A stretch of DNA of 64,000 bases from Udaeobacter sp025935755 (GCA_036278715.1 DASUKN010000049.1:43874-107873); one strand, 5' to 3'; shown: positions 32,916 through 42,818, counted from the stretch's first letter. Made by a program: numbers and translations. Notes: generated from the letters alone by a model not told the origin.

Positions 32916-34034
32916 CTATCGCAAGCTTTTCTGCAGTAAATCGGCGAGACGCCAGCCGGCTTTCTGAAGCTCGTCGCGAACGACGTCACGTGCCCATGTC
33001 CGATACGATCTCTCACCGAGCGATCGTTTTTCCACTGCCTGGCCTGCCGCGACGATACCGCTGTCATCGACGACTGGCTTCACACGTTGAAAGTGCAAAC
33101 GCGCGTGCGCCTCGCGAGCAATCGGCAGAATTTCGTCCGCCCAAATTTCGGCATAACTATCAATCGCGATATTCGATGGCATCTGCCAATTGCGCGGTTC
33201 GTGCGTGGCAAGATCGTGCACGATTTGTTGTTTGAATGGTTCGATTCGCATTTCGAATTCCTTTTTCGGTAACCTGCCTGGCAACAGAGGGAAAAGCGCG
33301 TTTACGGTATCGTTATCCCAAAAGCCGTGGAACTTCTTCTTGCGGATCCCTCGTCGACGCCGGGGTTCATCGCTTAGCTCGAGAGTGAAAGTGTTTCCGC
33401 CTTCATCCGCCAGCGCTGATTTGTCCTTCTCAGGATCCGCGGGACCGCCTGGGGCATCGAAGTATGCCGCACCAACGTGCAGCGGTTGGTGAATATCCCC
33501 GACCAGGTGCGCCAGGAGAATAACGGCCACACTCTTTGTGATCTTACGTTCGTTCTGCTCGGGGATGCGCCCTCGCAACACGTCGATGGAGAATGGAATC
33601 ATGTGCACGATGTCCCAGCTGCTCCGACCAATATTCCCTTCACGATATCGTTGAATGGGCATCACCGGGACATCAGTGTAATGAAACCAATGGTGGGAAG
33701 GCGCTGGCGACCTGGGATCATGCGTTGGTTGATTTGCGCGCCAGAAATCGCGCAGTTGCCTGTCGATCTTACGACCGTGCGCGTAACGAAATGATCTCGG
33801 GTCGTCTACGCCGTTTTTGTCCCAGCGCTTAATTTCGTCTGCGATCAGGGCTGCTTTCTCCAAGGTGAGTCCATCGAGTAATGCGTAGATTTTTCCAGCT
33901 GTAGGCGTATTCGCCAGACGCTCGTCCGCGATCGCGCCGACGATCTCATGTCCCAAGGGCCCGTAAGCGAGAATCGAAGCGCGGAAAGTGAGCAAAACGA
34001 AAACGACGAAAATCCTCCGGTGAGCGCAGTTCAT
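32916..34034 (-). CDS. Secreted S1/P1-type nuclease
   Basis: 372 residues. Signal peptide (VFVLLTFRASILAYG) then the family's zinc ligands: GPLGHEIVGAIA just after the cleavage site, HHWFHYTDVP, HLVGDIHQPLHVGA and DEGGNTF. P1 nucleases use a trinuclear zinc site and degrade single-stranded nucleic acids; the N-terminal residue of the mature protein is a zinc ligand, here Tyr or Ala by prediction rather than the usual Trp. Extra charged segment DEPRRRRGIRKKK in the middle. Probably scavenges phosphate or nucleotides outside the inner membrane. Confidence 0.87.
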   Translation of the reverse strand: MNCAHRRIFVVFVLLTFRASILAYGPLGHEIVGAIADERLANTPTAGKIYALLDGLTLEKAALIADEIKRWDKNGVDDPRSFRYAHGRKIDRQLRDFWRANQPTHDPRSPAPSHHWFHYTDVPVMPIQRYREGNIGRSSWDIVHMIPFSIDVLRGRIPEQNERKITKSVAVILLAHLVGDIHQPLHVGAAYFDAPGGPADPEKDKSALADEGGNTFTLELSDEPRRRRGIRKKKFHGFWDNDTVNALFPLLPGRLPKKEFEMRIEPFKQQIVHDLATHEPRNWQMPSNIAIDSYAEIWADEILPIAREAHARLHFQRVKPVVDDSGIVAAGQAVEKRSLGERSYRTWARDVVRDELQKAGWRLADLLQKSLR

Positions 34035-34050
34035 TTGTGCGTTGCAGCAA

Positions 34051-36063
34051 TCAGAATCTCACCGAGCCATCAAGCAGATGGAATTGCCAGGCAAACAATC
34101 CGAATGCAATCCCGCCAAGGGCCAGAAGAATTGCGTGAGCGCGAAACCAAAATCCGTGCCCAGGCAGCCTAACAAATCGAACTGCTGTGATAATCAAAAG
34201 CACCATGCCGGCAATCAAGATCCAGCCGGTGACATGGAACGCCTGCAACCACGGATTGATAGCGTCCCCGAGGATGACGATGTGCTCCAAGCCCTGACTA
34301 AACATGATGATTGGGGCAAGAACGAAAATCACCTGGCCCAGGCAAACAATTCGCGAGAAAAAATACAAAAGACGATTGCTTTTTGTGTCGAACAGCGGGC
34401 GCTGATATCGTTTGCGAATGATGGCCGCGACGGGCCAAAGCAATACGGTTAACAGCGCGAGCAGCAAGCTTCCACCGACCAGAACACCTACGAAAACCTT
34501 GCTCGCGTACCACGGAACTCGCTGTCCTTCGTAGATCGCAGGGAAGGGGAGCAATTCATCGACGAAACCCGACGCGTTGCGACGAAAACCAATTTTTTCC
34601 AAACCGTCCACCTCTCGATAAATGAGCGGAGCGATCTCGCGCCATCGCTTGAGGTCTCCGCTCTGGTTCTTCATTCCTTCGACTCGGACAACGCCTTCCT
34701 TGTCGCTGGTGACGCTAAACTGATCGAGTAACGCGAGAATCTTCAGGAATGTTGTCTCGCCGCGCCGGGTTCCCTCATAGACGCCGGTCACTGCATGCCC
34801 GTCCCCTTTCGCAGTGTTCAGATCAACATCGGTCTTGGCTTTGGCTGCACTCGGAAAATAGCGATTTACGAGAGTGCGCCAGACTTCACCGCGGCCTCCA
34901 CCCACGTCTCTGCCGAGGCTGTTGTATGAGAGGAAATAGCCAAGGTGCGCGTCAGGAACGAGGATCATGTCGCTGTGGAAATAAACGGTGTCACCGCCGT
35001 GACCGATGATGCGAACCGGATCGGTTAAGTATTCCATGAACGTGATGCCGAGCCCAGGGAGCATCGGGTGAAATTCAAATTGCCGCGTCTCCATTTGCCT
35101 CACGGTCTCCGGTTTTAGAATCGACACACCGTCAACCGCGCCATCTTGAAAAAAGGCGAGCATGAACCGCGTCATGTCAGCGGCCGTTGTGGTGAGAGCT
35201 CCGGCGGGCGCTGCCTGCACCCATTCGAAATCGCGCGGTTTTTTCGATGCGCTGAGATAACCTTTCGACATTTGCGGAGCGAGCTGCGCCGGCAGCGGTT
35301 GGTCGAAGGTCGAGTGGTTCATCCCCAGCGGCTTCAAAATGTGGTTCTCGATATAACGCTCGAACTTTTCGCCGCTTACTCGCTCAACGATGTATCCAGC
35401 GAGGGTGAATCCGTAATTGGAATAAGACGGAATCTTGCCCGGCGGGAAAATGCGGGCGGGCATCTCGTTCACGAGATACGTCCGCAGCGGTTTGATATCC
35501 CTTTCGTTCGCGACAAAAAGATTCTTCAAGGTCTCCTCAAACCCGGCCGTGTGAGTAAGCAATTGCCGCAGCGTAACAGGTTGCTGATAAGTCTTCGGGA
35601 TCGCGAAGTCCACGTAGTCATTCACGTCGCGGTCGAGGTCGAGCTTGCCTTGTTCGACCAACTGCATCACGGCAGTGGCAGTGAATAATTTCGAGATGGA
35701 ACCCGGGCGAAACAAAGTCTCGTCAGGAAGCACCGGCTTCTTCTCTTCAACGTCAGCGTAGCCGTATCCTTTTTGAAATAACAGTTGCCCATCTTTCACC
35801 ACCGAAATCACAGCGCCCGCAATGTTTCGATTTCGCAGTTGCGAGGGAATCAGCGCATCCAGAAAAGGCTCGAGATCGGCTTTGGTTAATTCAGGTGTGG
35901 CATTTGCCTGCGGCGTGACAACCGGAGCGTTCGCGGTCGGCGGCGATGGCGCCGTCGTTAGGGGCGACGGCGCAGGTCCTTGACCAGTTGCGACGCAAAT
36001 CGCGAGGGCGTACGCGCCAACGAACGCCATAAATTGCACATGCGTCGAAGATGCAAGCTGCAT
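34051..36063 (-). CDS. Serine hydrolase of the beta-lactamase/PBP-like family with C-terminal membrane segment
   Basis: 670 residues from ATG 36063 (an in-frame ATG at 36096 is possible). N-terminal signal (FMAFVGAYALAICVAT), Pro-rich spacer, then the acyl-serine domain: SISK at 122-125 and YSN at 214-216, with HTAGFEET between. A middle beta domain follows. At the C terminus about three to four membrane helices are visible (VGVLVGGSLLLALLTVLLWP, then VCLGQVIFVLAPIIMF, WILIAGMVLLI, FWFRAHAILLALGGIAFGLF). The family includes D-aminopeptidases and esterases; which one cannot be told. Confidence 0.85.
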   Translation of the reverse strand: MQLASSTHVQFMAFVGAYALAICVATGQGPAPSPLTTAPSPPTANAPVVTPQANATPELTKADLEPFLDALIPSQLRNRNIAGAVISVVKDGQLLFQKGYGYADVEEKKPVLPDETLFRPGSISKLFTATAVMQLVEQGKLDLDRDVNDYVDFAIPKTYQQPVTLRQLLTHTAGFEETLKNLFVANERDIKPLRTYLVNEMPARIFPPGKIPSYSNYGFTLAGYIVERVSGEKFERYIENHILKPLGMNHSTFDQPLPAQLAPQMSKGYLSASKKPRDFEWVQAAPAGALTTTAADMTRFMLAFFQDGAVDGVSILKPETVRQMETRQFEFHPMLPGLGITFMEYLTDPVRIIGHGGDTVYFHSDMILVPDAHLGYFLSYNSLGRDVGGGRGEVWRTLVNRYFPSAAKAKTDVDLNTAKGDGHAVTGVYEGTRRGETTFLKILALLDQFSVTSDKEGVVRVEGMKNQSGDLKRWREIAPLIYREVDGLEKIGFRRNASGFVDELLPFPAIYEGQRVPWYASKVFVGVLVGGSLLLALLTVLLWPVAAIIRKRYQRPLFDTKSNRLLYFFSRIVCLGQVIFVLAPIIMFSQGLEHIVILGDAINPWLQAFHVTGWILIAGMVLLIITAVRFVRLPGHGFWFRAHAILLALGGIAFGLFAWQFHLLDGSVRF

Positions 36064-36105
36064 ATCGCAGCGCAGTCTGGCAGTTCCGTTGCGCAACTGA
36101 CAAGC

Positions 36106-36864
36106 CTACGCTTCGCTTGCAAGCCGCGAGCGAATTTCTTCGATCCGTTTTTGCAGCCTGGGAAAATGTGATCCCGGCCAGTATATCTGTTTGCAGTTGG
36201 GACACCGGCGGAACTGGTCGTAGTAGATTTTGGTAAGCGGTTCGAGTTCGTCCATTATTTCCGCTTTGTCTGCTTGCTTTAAAGGCGCGTTACATCGCAG
36301 ACAGCGAGTAAAAGGAGCTATTGATTCCGAGAGACCAAAACGCCGGATCACCTCGATCGTTTGCTCGTCGGGGTTTTGGGATCGCGGATAATATCCGTGT
36401 TCAACAATCGCGTGCATGAGGAGACGCCGATCCCGCGTTAAAAGCGCGCGCTTTTGCCCGGTCATGACTTCGAGCAATTGGCGGTCATTCGCATTTTGGT
36501 CATAAACGACATCGAATCCGAGGAGACGCAAATTCCGGGTGAGTGCTCCCAGGTGACCATCAGCAACAAAGCTGGAATTACTAATTGTTTGCCTTCGTTT
36601 GTCCGTAAACGCCGTGCTCCGACTTGGGAATGGGAAAACGTCCACGTTTGCGTCGCTGACCAGCGTTTGATCAAACCCAACTGTTTGCCGATCGATCAAG
36701 ATCAGATCCACCTCCGGATGCGGAACGCCGCACGACTCAATGATGTCTTTGATGGATGTCTTTTCGGTCAACTGTCGATCGACTGCCGGCTGCGCGGAGC
36801 GTTTTAACCGGAGAAAAACATTAAGATCGCCGTGAAAACGAAGCCGGACGGTAAATGGCTGCAC
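36106..36864 (-). CDS. Mut7-C RNAse domain protein with N-terminal ubiquitin-like domain
   Basis: 252 residues. Residues 1-85 look like a ubiquitin/ThiS-like fold (VRLRFHGDLNVFL and VDVFPFPSR). Then the Mut7-C domain: FVADGHLGALTRNLRLLGFD, DRQLLEVMTGQKRALLTRDRR and a zinc ribbon RCLRCNAPL ... RRCPNCKQIYWPGSH. This PIN-like fold is predicted to be an RNase. Start 36864 is just past the upstream gene's stop. Confidence 0.86.
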   Translation of the reverse strand: MQPFTVRLRFHGDLNVFLRLKRSAQPAVDRQLTEKTSIKDIIESCGVPHPEVDLILIDRQTVGFDQTLVSDANVDVFPFPSRSTAFTDKRRQTISNSSFVADGHLGALTRNLRLLGFDVVYDQNANDRQLLEVMTGQKRALLTRDRRLLMHAIVEHGYYPRSQNPDEQTIEVIRRFGLSESIAPFTRCLRCNAPLKQADKAEIMDELEPLTKIYYDQFRRCPNCKQIYWPGSHFPRLQKRIEEIRSRLASEA

Positions 36865-36865
36865 G

Positions 36866-37543
36866 TCAATCTATGATTCGCGCGGTGGCGTATGCATACT
36901 CGAAGGTCGTCGCACGAGGACGACCCTGGAGTTTGCCGGGCCCGAGCGGTTCATCTTCGCCAAAGTAACAATCGATCTGCCATCGGCGAAGCCCGCCGCC
37001 GGTATCCATGATCTTCCAACGGCTGCTTTTAAAGATTTGCTGAAGCTCCGTAGACGTTGTCTCTACCACCGCGCCGCGACGCAAGCCACCGCGGCCGGTC
37101 ATCATGGCTGCTGAATAGCGCGGCACCAAAGCACCACCTCCGCCGGTAGGATGTGAGGCAAAGGCGTACGAATCGCCGCCGTTGTAGCGAATGTAATATC
37201 GACCGTTAACCGGTGTAGTAATTCGGCCGAACCCTTCCTTCTTTACCGAGCGCAGGAAATCGCGCGGATATTTTCGGCCATGCAATCCGGGCTTGCTAAC
37301 GGGCGTCGCGTCAAAGCCGCGCTCGAAAGTGAAACCCGATTCCTTTGGGGTGTAATAGAGCGTGCATACGACGAAGTATTCTCCGTTATGCCCCTGAGGG
37401 CGCCGCGCAAGTTTATCGTTCTCGTACGCAAGTCGCTGCATAACCTCAGGCCATGGAATCTCGGCATGCAGTTGCAATAAGCTTGGGAGCCAGAGCAGCG
37501 CGATCGAAAACACCCCTAGCGCTCGGCGTCCAATAAATGCCAT
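36866..37543 (-). CDS. Small exported protein with a 3D-domain-like end
   Basis: About 225 residues from ATG 37543 (an upstream ATG at 37603 would run into a repeat). N-terminal signal (LGVFSIALLWLPSLLQLHA). The C-terminal half reads YSAAMMTGRGGLRRGAVVET, then WKIMDTGGGLRRWQIDCYFG, resembling the DTGG...IDxFFG signature of the 3D/double-psi barrel domain found in MltA and RPF-like cell wall proteins. The first catalytic Asp of that fold is not obvious, so enzymatic activity is uncertain. Unrecognised N-terminal part (FVVCTLYYTPKESG). Exported envelope protein by inference. Confidence 0.6.
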   Translation of the reverse strand: MAFIGRRALGVFSIALLWLPSLLQLHAEIPWPEVMQRLAYENDKLARRPQGHNGEYFVVCTLYYTPKESGFTFERGFDATPVSKPGLHGRKYPRDFLRSVKKEGFGRITTPVNGRYYIRYNGGDSYAFASHPTGGGGALVPRYSAAMMTGRGGLRRGAVVETTSTELQQIFKSSRWKIMDTGGGLRRWQIDCYFGEDEPLGPGKLQGRPRATTFEYAYATARIID

Positions 37544-37596
37544 AGTCGAAGCAAATTGTACCGCGACGAAATAACTTTGACGAACCCGCATTCTCA

Positions 37597-37738
37597 TCAA
37601 CACCGTGCTTTAGCGCGGTGCCTCCTGCCCAAAGCCGCCGTAACCGGTTTAGTGGTTTTCAATGCTTCCGAGCAAACCGCTAAAGCGGTTAAATTCGAAG
37701 ACGCGCACAAAGCACCTCGCTAAAGCGAGGTGTTAATG
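37597..37738. repeat. Palindromic repeat, family C (AACACCGTG...GAGGTGTTAATGA)
   Basis: AACACCGTGCTTTAGCGCGGTG, an inner pair AACCGGTTTAGTGG / AAACCGCTAAAGCGGTT, and CACCTCGCTAAAGCGAGGTG then TTAATGA. Ends are inverted copies. A second copy is at 60675-60848. Confidence 0.75.
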
Positions 37739-37759
37739 AAAGCAAGAGACCAACGTGCA

Positions 37760-38848
37760 TTAATCACCGAAGAATTCTTTCACCGGTCCGCCTAGAAGAA
37801 TTTCGATCGGCAATTTCTCTCTTTCATACTCGTAAGGCGGCTGCTTCCACGCAAATTGATCCCCGTACAGTCTTCGGATCGTTCGAAGAATTTCGAGTCC
37901 GGTCTGAAAGGAGCGAAATACTTTCCGGTCTATCACATGAATCTGCGCGCCGCCACAAAGTTGGCCGGCAAATTTATTGAACGTCGGCTGAAAATAATTT
38001 TCCCGAAAAAAAACGCCCGGCAGATTTAGATTGTTGAGCTCGCTGCAAATTTTCTCCGCATCGATAAATGGCGCGCCAAAGATTTCGAATGGTCGCGTCG
38101 TGCCGCGTCCCTCGGAAAGATTGGTGCCTTCGAACAGACACATGCCAGGATAAACCGCAGCGGTCTCGAGTGTCGGCATGTTGGGTGAAGGCATCACCCA
38201 TCGCAGACCGGTTTGATCGAACCACATCTGACGGTCCCAGTCTTTCATTGAGAGGACGAATAGCTCACAGTCAGGAAATGCTTCTTCGCGGAATTGCTCT
38301 GCCAGTTCGCCAATGGTGCGGCCGTGTCGCACCGGGAGCGGATGCATCCCCACGAAGGATTTGTAATTCGGGTTAAGCATCGGCCCTTCAGTCGTTATGC
38401 CATTGAGTGGATTTGGCCGGTCCAGGACCACGACTGCAACCCCGCATTTTTCGCACGCGCGCATGGAGAGGTACAGCGTCCAAATAAACGTGTAGTAACG
38501 TGACCCGGCGTCTTGGAGATCGACCAGGAGAACATCCAAACCTTCCAGCATTTCTGGCGTCGGCTCGCGATGGTCCCCGTAAAGGCTGTAGACGGGAATG
38601 TGCAAGCGCGGATGCTCATAACCTTTCCATTCCACCATGTTGTCCTGTGTCTGGCCGAGAAATCCATGTTGAGGGCCGAAAAATGCGGCGAGTTGAAACA
38701 AGTCGCCACTGTGCCGCTCCAGGATTCGGGACGCGTGTTCAAGCCTTGACGAAACCGAAGCCGGATGAATCAGCGCACCCATCCGCGCACCGCGGTACTT
38801 GTTAGGCCAAAGTTCTGGTAAATGATCAAGCGGCAGTTGGACAGGCAC
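37760..38848 (-). CDS. Exo-beta-N-acetylmuramidase NamZ-like protein (DUF1343)
   Basis: 362 residues of DUF1343, whose characterised members (NamZ) cleave terminal MurNAc from peptidoglycan fragments. Signatures: FFGPQHGFLGQTQDNM, VYSLYGDHREPTPEM, DVLLVDLQDAGSRYYTFIW, VVVLDRPNPLNGITTEGP and YPGMCLFEGTNLSEGRGTT. No signal peptide is obvious in this frame, so either the start is further upstream or the enzyme recycles wall fragments in the cytoplasm. Confidence 0.88.
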   Translation of the reverse strand: MPVQLPLDHLPELWPNKYRGARMGALIHPASVSSRLEHASRILERHSGDLFQLAAFFGPQHGFLGQTQDNMVEWKGYEHPRLHIPVYSLYGDHREPTPEMLEGLDVLLVDLQDAGSRYYTFIWTLYLSMRACEKCGVAVVVLDRPNPLNGITTEGPMLNPNYKSFVGMHPLPVRHGRTIGELAEQFREEAFPDCELFVLSMKDWDRQMWFDQTGLRWVMPSPNMPTLETAAVYPGMCLFEGTNLSEGRGTTRPFEIFGAPFIDAEKICSELNNLNLPGVFFRENYFQPTFNKFAGQLCGGAQIHVIDRKVFRSFQTGLEILRTIRRLYGDQFAWKQPPYEYEREKLPIEILLGGPVKEFFGD

Positions 38849-38957
38849 AACGGTCTTTTACTACAACACGCACATTGTAGCGAACCAGATATGGGACACT
38901 GCTTGCGGCGGCGAACCGATGGGACCGGCGTCTGGCACCGGCGCCGTTCAACTCATC

Positions 38958-40637
38958 TCACGCCCGTTTCCAACGGCGGAAACCGACAACCAAGAGAAGC
39001 GAAAGGAGAGTGATTGCCGTGCAGGCCTTCGCAAACAGTTCGCCATGCCGGACATAAAACGTGAACTCCGGCTCGACAGGCACTTTGATTTCACCGGCAA
39101 GCACGCCCTCGGTAAACGTGCTGCCTGTGTCATCCTGAAGGATCTGAGTGATACGACCGAATTGGTTGATGAAACAAGTCACGCCGGTGTTGGCGGCACG
39201 AATCATCGGCCGCCGCGTTTCTACCGTGCGAAATATGGCATTGGCCAGGTGTTGATGTGAGCCGGCGGACCGACGAAACCATGCATCATTCGTCATATCC
39301 ACCAGCACGTTGGCTCCCGCACTCGTCTCAGTAGGAAGAACAAATTGTCTGGTGAGCTCACCAATGGTGTCTTCGAAACAGATAAGAGGCGCTACGTGAA
39401 CGCTGCTGTTCGTTAGGGTAAACACGGTGTATTCGGTGCCGGCCTTGAAATCGGCGGGGACCTGGTCACCTACGATCTGCGCAAGCAGCGGCACGTTGTG
39501 TCGACCAGGGACGTATTCGCCAAATGGCACCAGGTGAACTTTGCGGTAGACCTGCACGCGTTCGCCGCCATCGGAGATAAGGATCGCGGCATTGTAAGCA
39601 TTTCGCTCGTCCACATCGATCGTTCCCAGCAGAAGATCTGTCTCCGATGATGCGGCCAAATCCATCACAAATTCCCGGCTTTGCTGATCCGACAGAACCG
39701 GACCGGGCATCGAGCTTTCCGGCCAAACCAGCAAATCGGGTGGGGGATTTGAGCGCAGTGCGATTTCACTCAGACGGTGAAATTGATCGAAGATTCGCCT
39801 GGTGAAGTCCGGATCGAACTTCTGATTTTGCGGAACGTTCGATTGCACCGCGGCAACGCGGAGCGGTTTTGTGGTTGGTGCAACCTGGGCGGCACGAATT
39901 CCGAAAATCAGAACGCCCACAATACCGGCCATTGTGACCGTGAAATCGAAATGCGGTCTCATCACGCGTGTACGCGCTTCCACAACCAGTCGATAGGCCG
40001 TCGTAATTACAATCACGTTGGCAAACGCCACCAGGAACGATAGCCCGGCAACACCGGTCAGTTCGGTGATTTGAATCAATGGCCAATTGTCGTGGAGCGC
40101 GACGCCCAGGCCGTTCCAGCCAAAGCCAGAGAAAACCCAGCCACGCAACCATTCCAGCGTGGTCCAGACCGCGGCGAGAACGAAAGCGAGCCGCAGGTTG
40201 CTGGTGGATTTTGTCCATGGCGATTGCACACTCGGCGGTGCTGCGGTTCGGGCTTGCACGAGCATCTGGTCCCATTTACTCGCAGCGCGTAAACGCTTCT
40301 TGTCAGGTGCTCGTGGCCGCACCAGATCGCAAAACCATGCCCAGATTGCGAAATATATCGCCATGTAAAACTGAAGAACAAACCAACCGAGAACGGTGAC
40401 CGTTGTGAGCCAGGAGAATACGATCCAGAAAAAAGTCAGGCCCGCGACATAACCGAGGAGCAGACTACGAAGCCAGGAATGATGCGATCCAGTTCCCGAA
40501 AACCAGATTGCACCTATAAGCGGGGTCAACGCAATCCAGCAGAACCACGTCAGGTTGAACGGGGCAAAGCAAAGCGCGTAAAGAACCCCGCTACAAACTG
40601 CGGCGAACCACGGCCAAAGCTTTGTAATTTCTTTCAT
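38958..40637 (-). CDS. lnt: Apolipoprotein N-acyltransferase
   Basis: 559 residues; adds the third acyl chain to lipoproteins in the inner membrane. The membrane part is about residues 1-230 with WLRGWVFSGFGWNGLG. The nitrilase domain contains catalytic residues Glu in VWPESSMPGP, Lys and Glu in YRKVHLVPFGEYVPGRH and Cys in APLICFEDTIGEL; all are present. The C-terminal membrane helix is present. Together with LpxI it supports a Gram-negative envelope. Confidence 0.95.
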   Translation of the reverse strand: MKEITKLWPWFAAVCSGVLYALCFAPFNLTWFCWIALTPLIGAIWFSGTGSHHSWLRSLLLGYVAGLTFFWIVFSWLTTVTVLGWFVLQFYMAIYFAIWAWFCDLVRPRAPDKKRLRAASKWDQMLVQARTAAPPSVQSPWTKSTSNLRLAFVLAAVWTTLEWLRGWVFSGFGWNGLGVALHDNWPLIQITELTGVAGLSFLVAFANVIVITTAYRLVVEARTRVMRPHFDFTVTMAGIVGVLIFGIRAAQVAPTTKPLRVAAVQSNVPQNQKFDPDFTRRIFDQFHRLSEIALRSNPPPDLLVWPESSMPGPVLSDQQSREFVMDLAASSETDLLLGTIDVDERNAYNAAILISDGGERVQVYRKVHLVPFGEYVPGRHNVPLLAQIVGDQVPADFKAGTEYTVFTLTNSSVHVAPLICFEDTIGELTRQFVLPTETSAGANVLVDMTNDAWFRRSAGSHQHLANAIFRTVETRRPMIRAANTGVTCFINQFGRITQILQDDTGSTFTEGVLAGEIKVPVEPEFTFYVRHGELFAKACTAITLLSLLLVVGFRRWKRA

Positions 40638-40730
40638 CGAATGCAGTCAAACCACGATCGCAAAATCCGAACTCCAACATGCAACATTCAAATCCCCAAA
40701 GGACCAGGTCTCCCGTTCGCCGGCGCGTAT

Positions 40731-40813
40731 TGTCATATTGAGCGGAGCGAAGCATCCCGGGTTCTATTTCAGAAAATACGAATCCAGAGATCCTTCGTTT
40801 CGCTCACGATGAT
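40731..40813. repeat. Palindromic repeat, family A
   Basis: TGTCATATTGAGCGGAGCGAAG at one end and CTTCGTTTCGCTCACGATGA at the other. Lies between lnt and the mutase. Confidence 0.7.
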
Positions 40814-40847
40814 AGTTGGCTCTGTACCCTCAAATGCCGGGTTCGGA

Positions 40848-42818
40848 TCATCGCAGCCGCGACTCGGCATCCTTCCGCAGCCAATTCCCAAGCTCATCCA
40901 GATGTTTTTCTACTTCCGGTTTGATTCGGTCCAGTTCTGGACTGGTGAATCTTTCGTTTTCGGGCTGGCGCCGCGCGAACAGGTAATATTTTATTTTCGG
41001 CTCTGTGCCTGACGGGCGCACCGCGATGCGAGTGCCCTCTTCCAACTCAAGCATCAACATTTTGCTCTTTGGAATCAGATCGCCTTCGACATCTCGGATC
41101 TCATCGGTTTCGAAATTTTTAATGTTTACCACGTTTGAGCCGAGTATCCCGCGAACCGGGTCCCCCGCGTACGACTTCATCAGACTGGCGATCTTGGTTG
41201 CTCCTTCTGCGCCCTCGAAAACCAGCGAACTGGTTTTCTCTGCGAAATAACCAAACTCCGAATAAATTTCGTCGAGCAACTGATCGATGGTTTGTCCGCG
41301 CAATTTGGCGTAGGCCGCTACTTCACAAAACATGATCACTGCGCCGTTCCCGTCCTTGTCGCGGACGAAATCAGCGCCGCTATATCCGTAGCTTTCTTCG
41401 CCTCCGACAACGTAAAATGAAGAGTATGCGAGTCGAAGGCGCTGCGTTTCGCTTTCAGCAAGGTCGGCGTAGCTCTGGCGCAACTGTTCGGGAATAGCGC
41501 GTTCGTATTTAGCGAGTTTTGCGCCGATGTACTTGAAGCCGGTTAAGGTTTCCACGCACCGCACGCCGTAATGAGCAGCGATCGCATTTTGCAGATCGGT
41601 GGTGACGAACGTTTTAACGATCACTGCGCGCGCAGCGTTTTGCCGGTCCAGCACGGCCTTTTCGAATAGTGTCTTGATTCTGTACCACGCCAGCAGCGAA
41701 CCGATTTGATTTCCGGTCAGCAATTTCATTTTGCCGTCCTTGCTTCGAACTGCCACTCCAAGGCGGTCGCAGTCCGGATCAGTAGCAGCAACTAAATCGG
41801 CATTTTCTTTTTCAGCGAGATTGATCGCCATCGTTAGGGCCTCTCCGTTTTCCGGGTTGGGCGAATTCACCGTTGGAAAGCGGCCATCAAAACGATCCTG
41901 CTCCGGTACGACTTGAAAATTGAACCCGAGCCGCGTCAACATTGGTTTGATGATCACGCTGCCGGTCCCGTGCAATGGTGTGTAAATAATCCGCAGCGAT
42001 TTCGCTTCCCGGACGACTCGGGGATCGAGAATCAACGTTTCCAGCCGGCGCATGTACGCCTGATCGATATCTTTTCCGATTGTCGTTACTTTTCCTTGTT
42101 GGTCCTGTGGAAGAGGCGTGAACGACTCAGTGTTGATGGCATTCACTTTGGCAATGATGCCGCTGGCCGCTGGCTCGATCACCTGTGCGCCGTCGTCGAA
42201 ATAAGCTTTGTAGCCATTATCATGAGGCGGGTTGTGGCTGGCGGTGATTACGATTCCTGCGTTGGCATGCAGATGACGAACGGCAAAGGAAAGCTCAGGA
42301 ACAGAACGGGGACCGTCGAACACAAACGCATCACAACCGTTTTCAGCTGCGACTCTCGCCGCCAACTCGGCGAACTCTTTTGAGAAAAATCGCGGGTCAT
42401 GCGCGATTACGATTTTCGGTTCCGTCGAAATTCCCTGGCGCCGGTTCCACTCCTGCAGATAAGCAACCAGTCCGCGCGTGGCGCGATTAATGTTGAAGAA
42501 GTTCATCGAATTGGTGCCGACGCAGGGGAATTCCGGTCGCTGATCTTCGCGGGCGTTTCCGCGTTCCGCGGCGGTAACGATTTTTCCGATGGTGCGGCCG
42601 CGCAACCCTCCGGTGCCAAATGCCAGTGTCTGGTAAAACCGGTCGTTCAATTCCTGCCACTGCGCGGCATGGATCAGTTCATCGACAGAGTGAAAATAGA
42701 GATCTGAGTTCGCGCCTGCCAGCAGCCTGCGAATGTTCTCCGCCGATGAAGGCATCAAAAGGCCCTGGTTAACGGCGCGCTCGATCCTCGAATCCAGCTG
42801 TTCGACATTATCTGACAT
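40848..42818 (-). CDS. Phospho-sugar mutase (phosphoglucomutase/phosphomannomutase)
   Basis: About 656 residues from ATG 42818 (a longer frame to 42854 exists; a GGAAG ribosome site precedes the shorter start). Alpha-D-phosphohexomutase with all four site loops: catalytic serine in TASHNPPHDNGYKAYFDDG, metal loop ATDPDCDRLGVAV, sugar loop GGEESYG and phosphate loop RPSGTEPKIKYY. The long N-terminal region with FGTGGLRG puts it in the PGM2/PgcA-like branch rather than AlgC. Sugar specificity is not decided. Confidence 0.92.
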   Translation of the reverse strand: MSDNVEQLDSRIERAVNQGLLMPSSAENIRRLLAGANSDLYFHSVDELIHAAQWQELNDRFYQTLAFGTGGLRGRTIGKIVTAAERGNAREDQRPEFPCVGTNSMNFFNINRATRGLVAYLQEWNRRQGISTEPKIVIAHDPRFFSKEFAELAARVAAENGCDAFVFDGPRSVPELSFAVRHLHANAGIVITASHNPPHDNGYKAYFDDGAQVIEPAASGIIAKVNAINTESFTPLPQDQQGKVTTIGKDIDQAYMRRLETLILDPRVVREAKSLRIIYTPLHGTGSVIIKPMLTRLGFNFQVVPEQDRFDGRFPTVNSPNPENGEALTMAINLAEKENADLVAATDPDCDRLGVAVRSKDGKMKLLTGNQIGSLLAWYRIKTLFEKAVLDRQNAARAVIVKTFVTTDLQNAIAAHYGVRCVETLTGFKYIGAKLAKYERAIPEQLRQSYADLAESETQRLRLAYSSFYVVGGEESYGYSGADFVRDKDGNGAVIMFCEVAAYAKLRGQTIDQLLDEIYSEFGYFAEKTSSLVFEGAEGATKIASLMKSYAGDPVRGILGSNVVNIKNFETDEIRDVEGDLIPKSKMLMLELEEGTRIAVRPSGTEPKIKYYLFARRQPENERFTSPELDRIKPEVEKHLDELGNWLRKDAESRLR

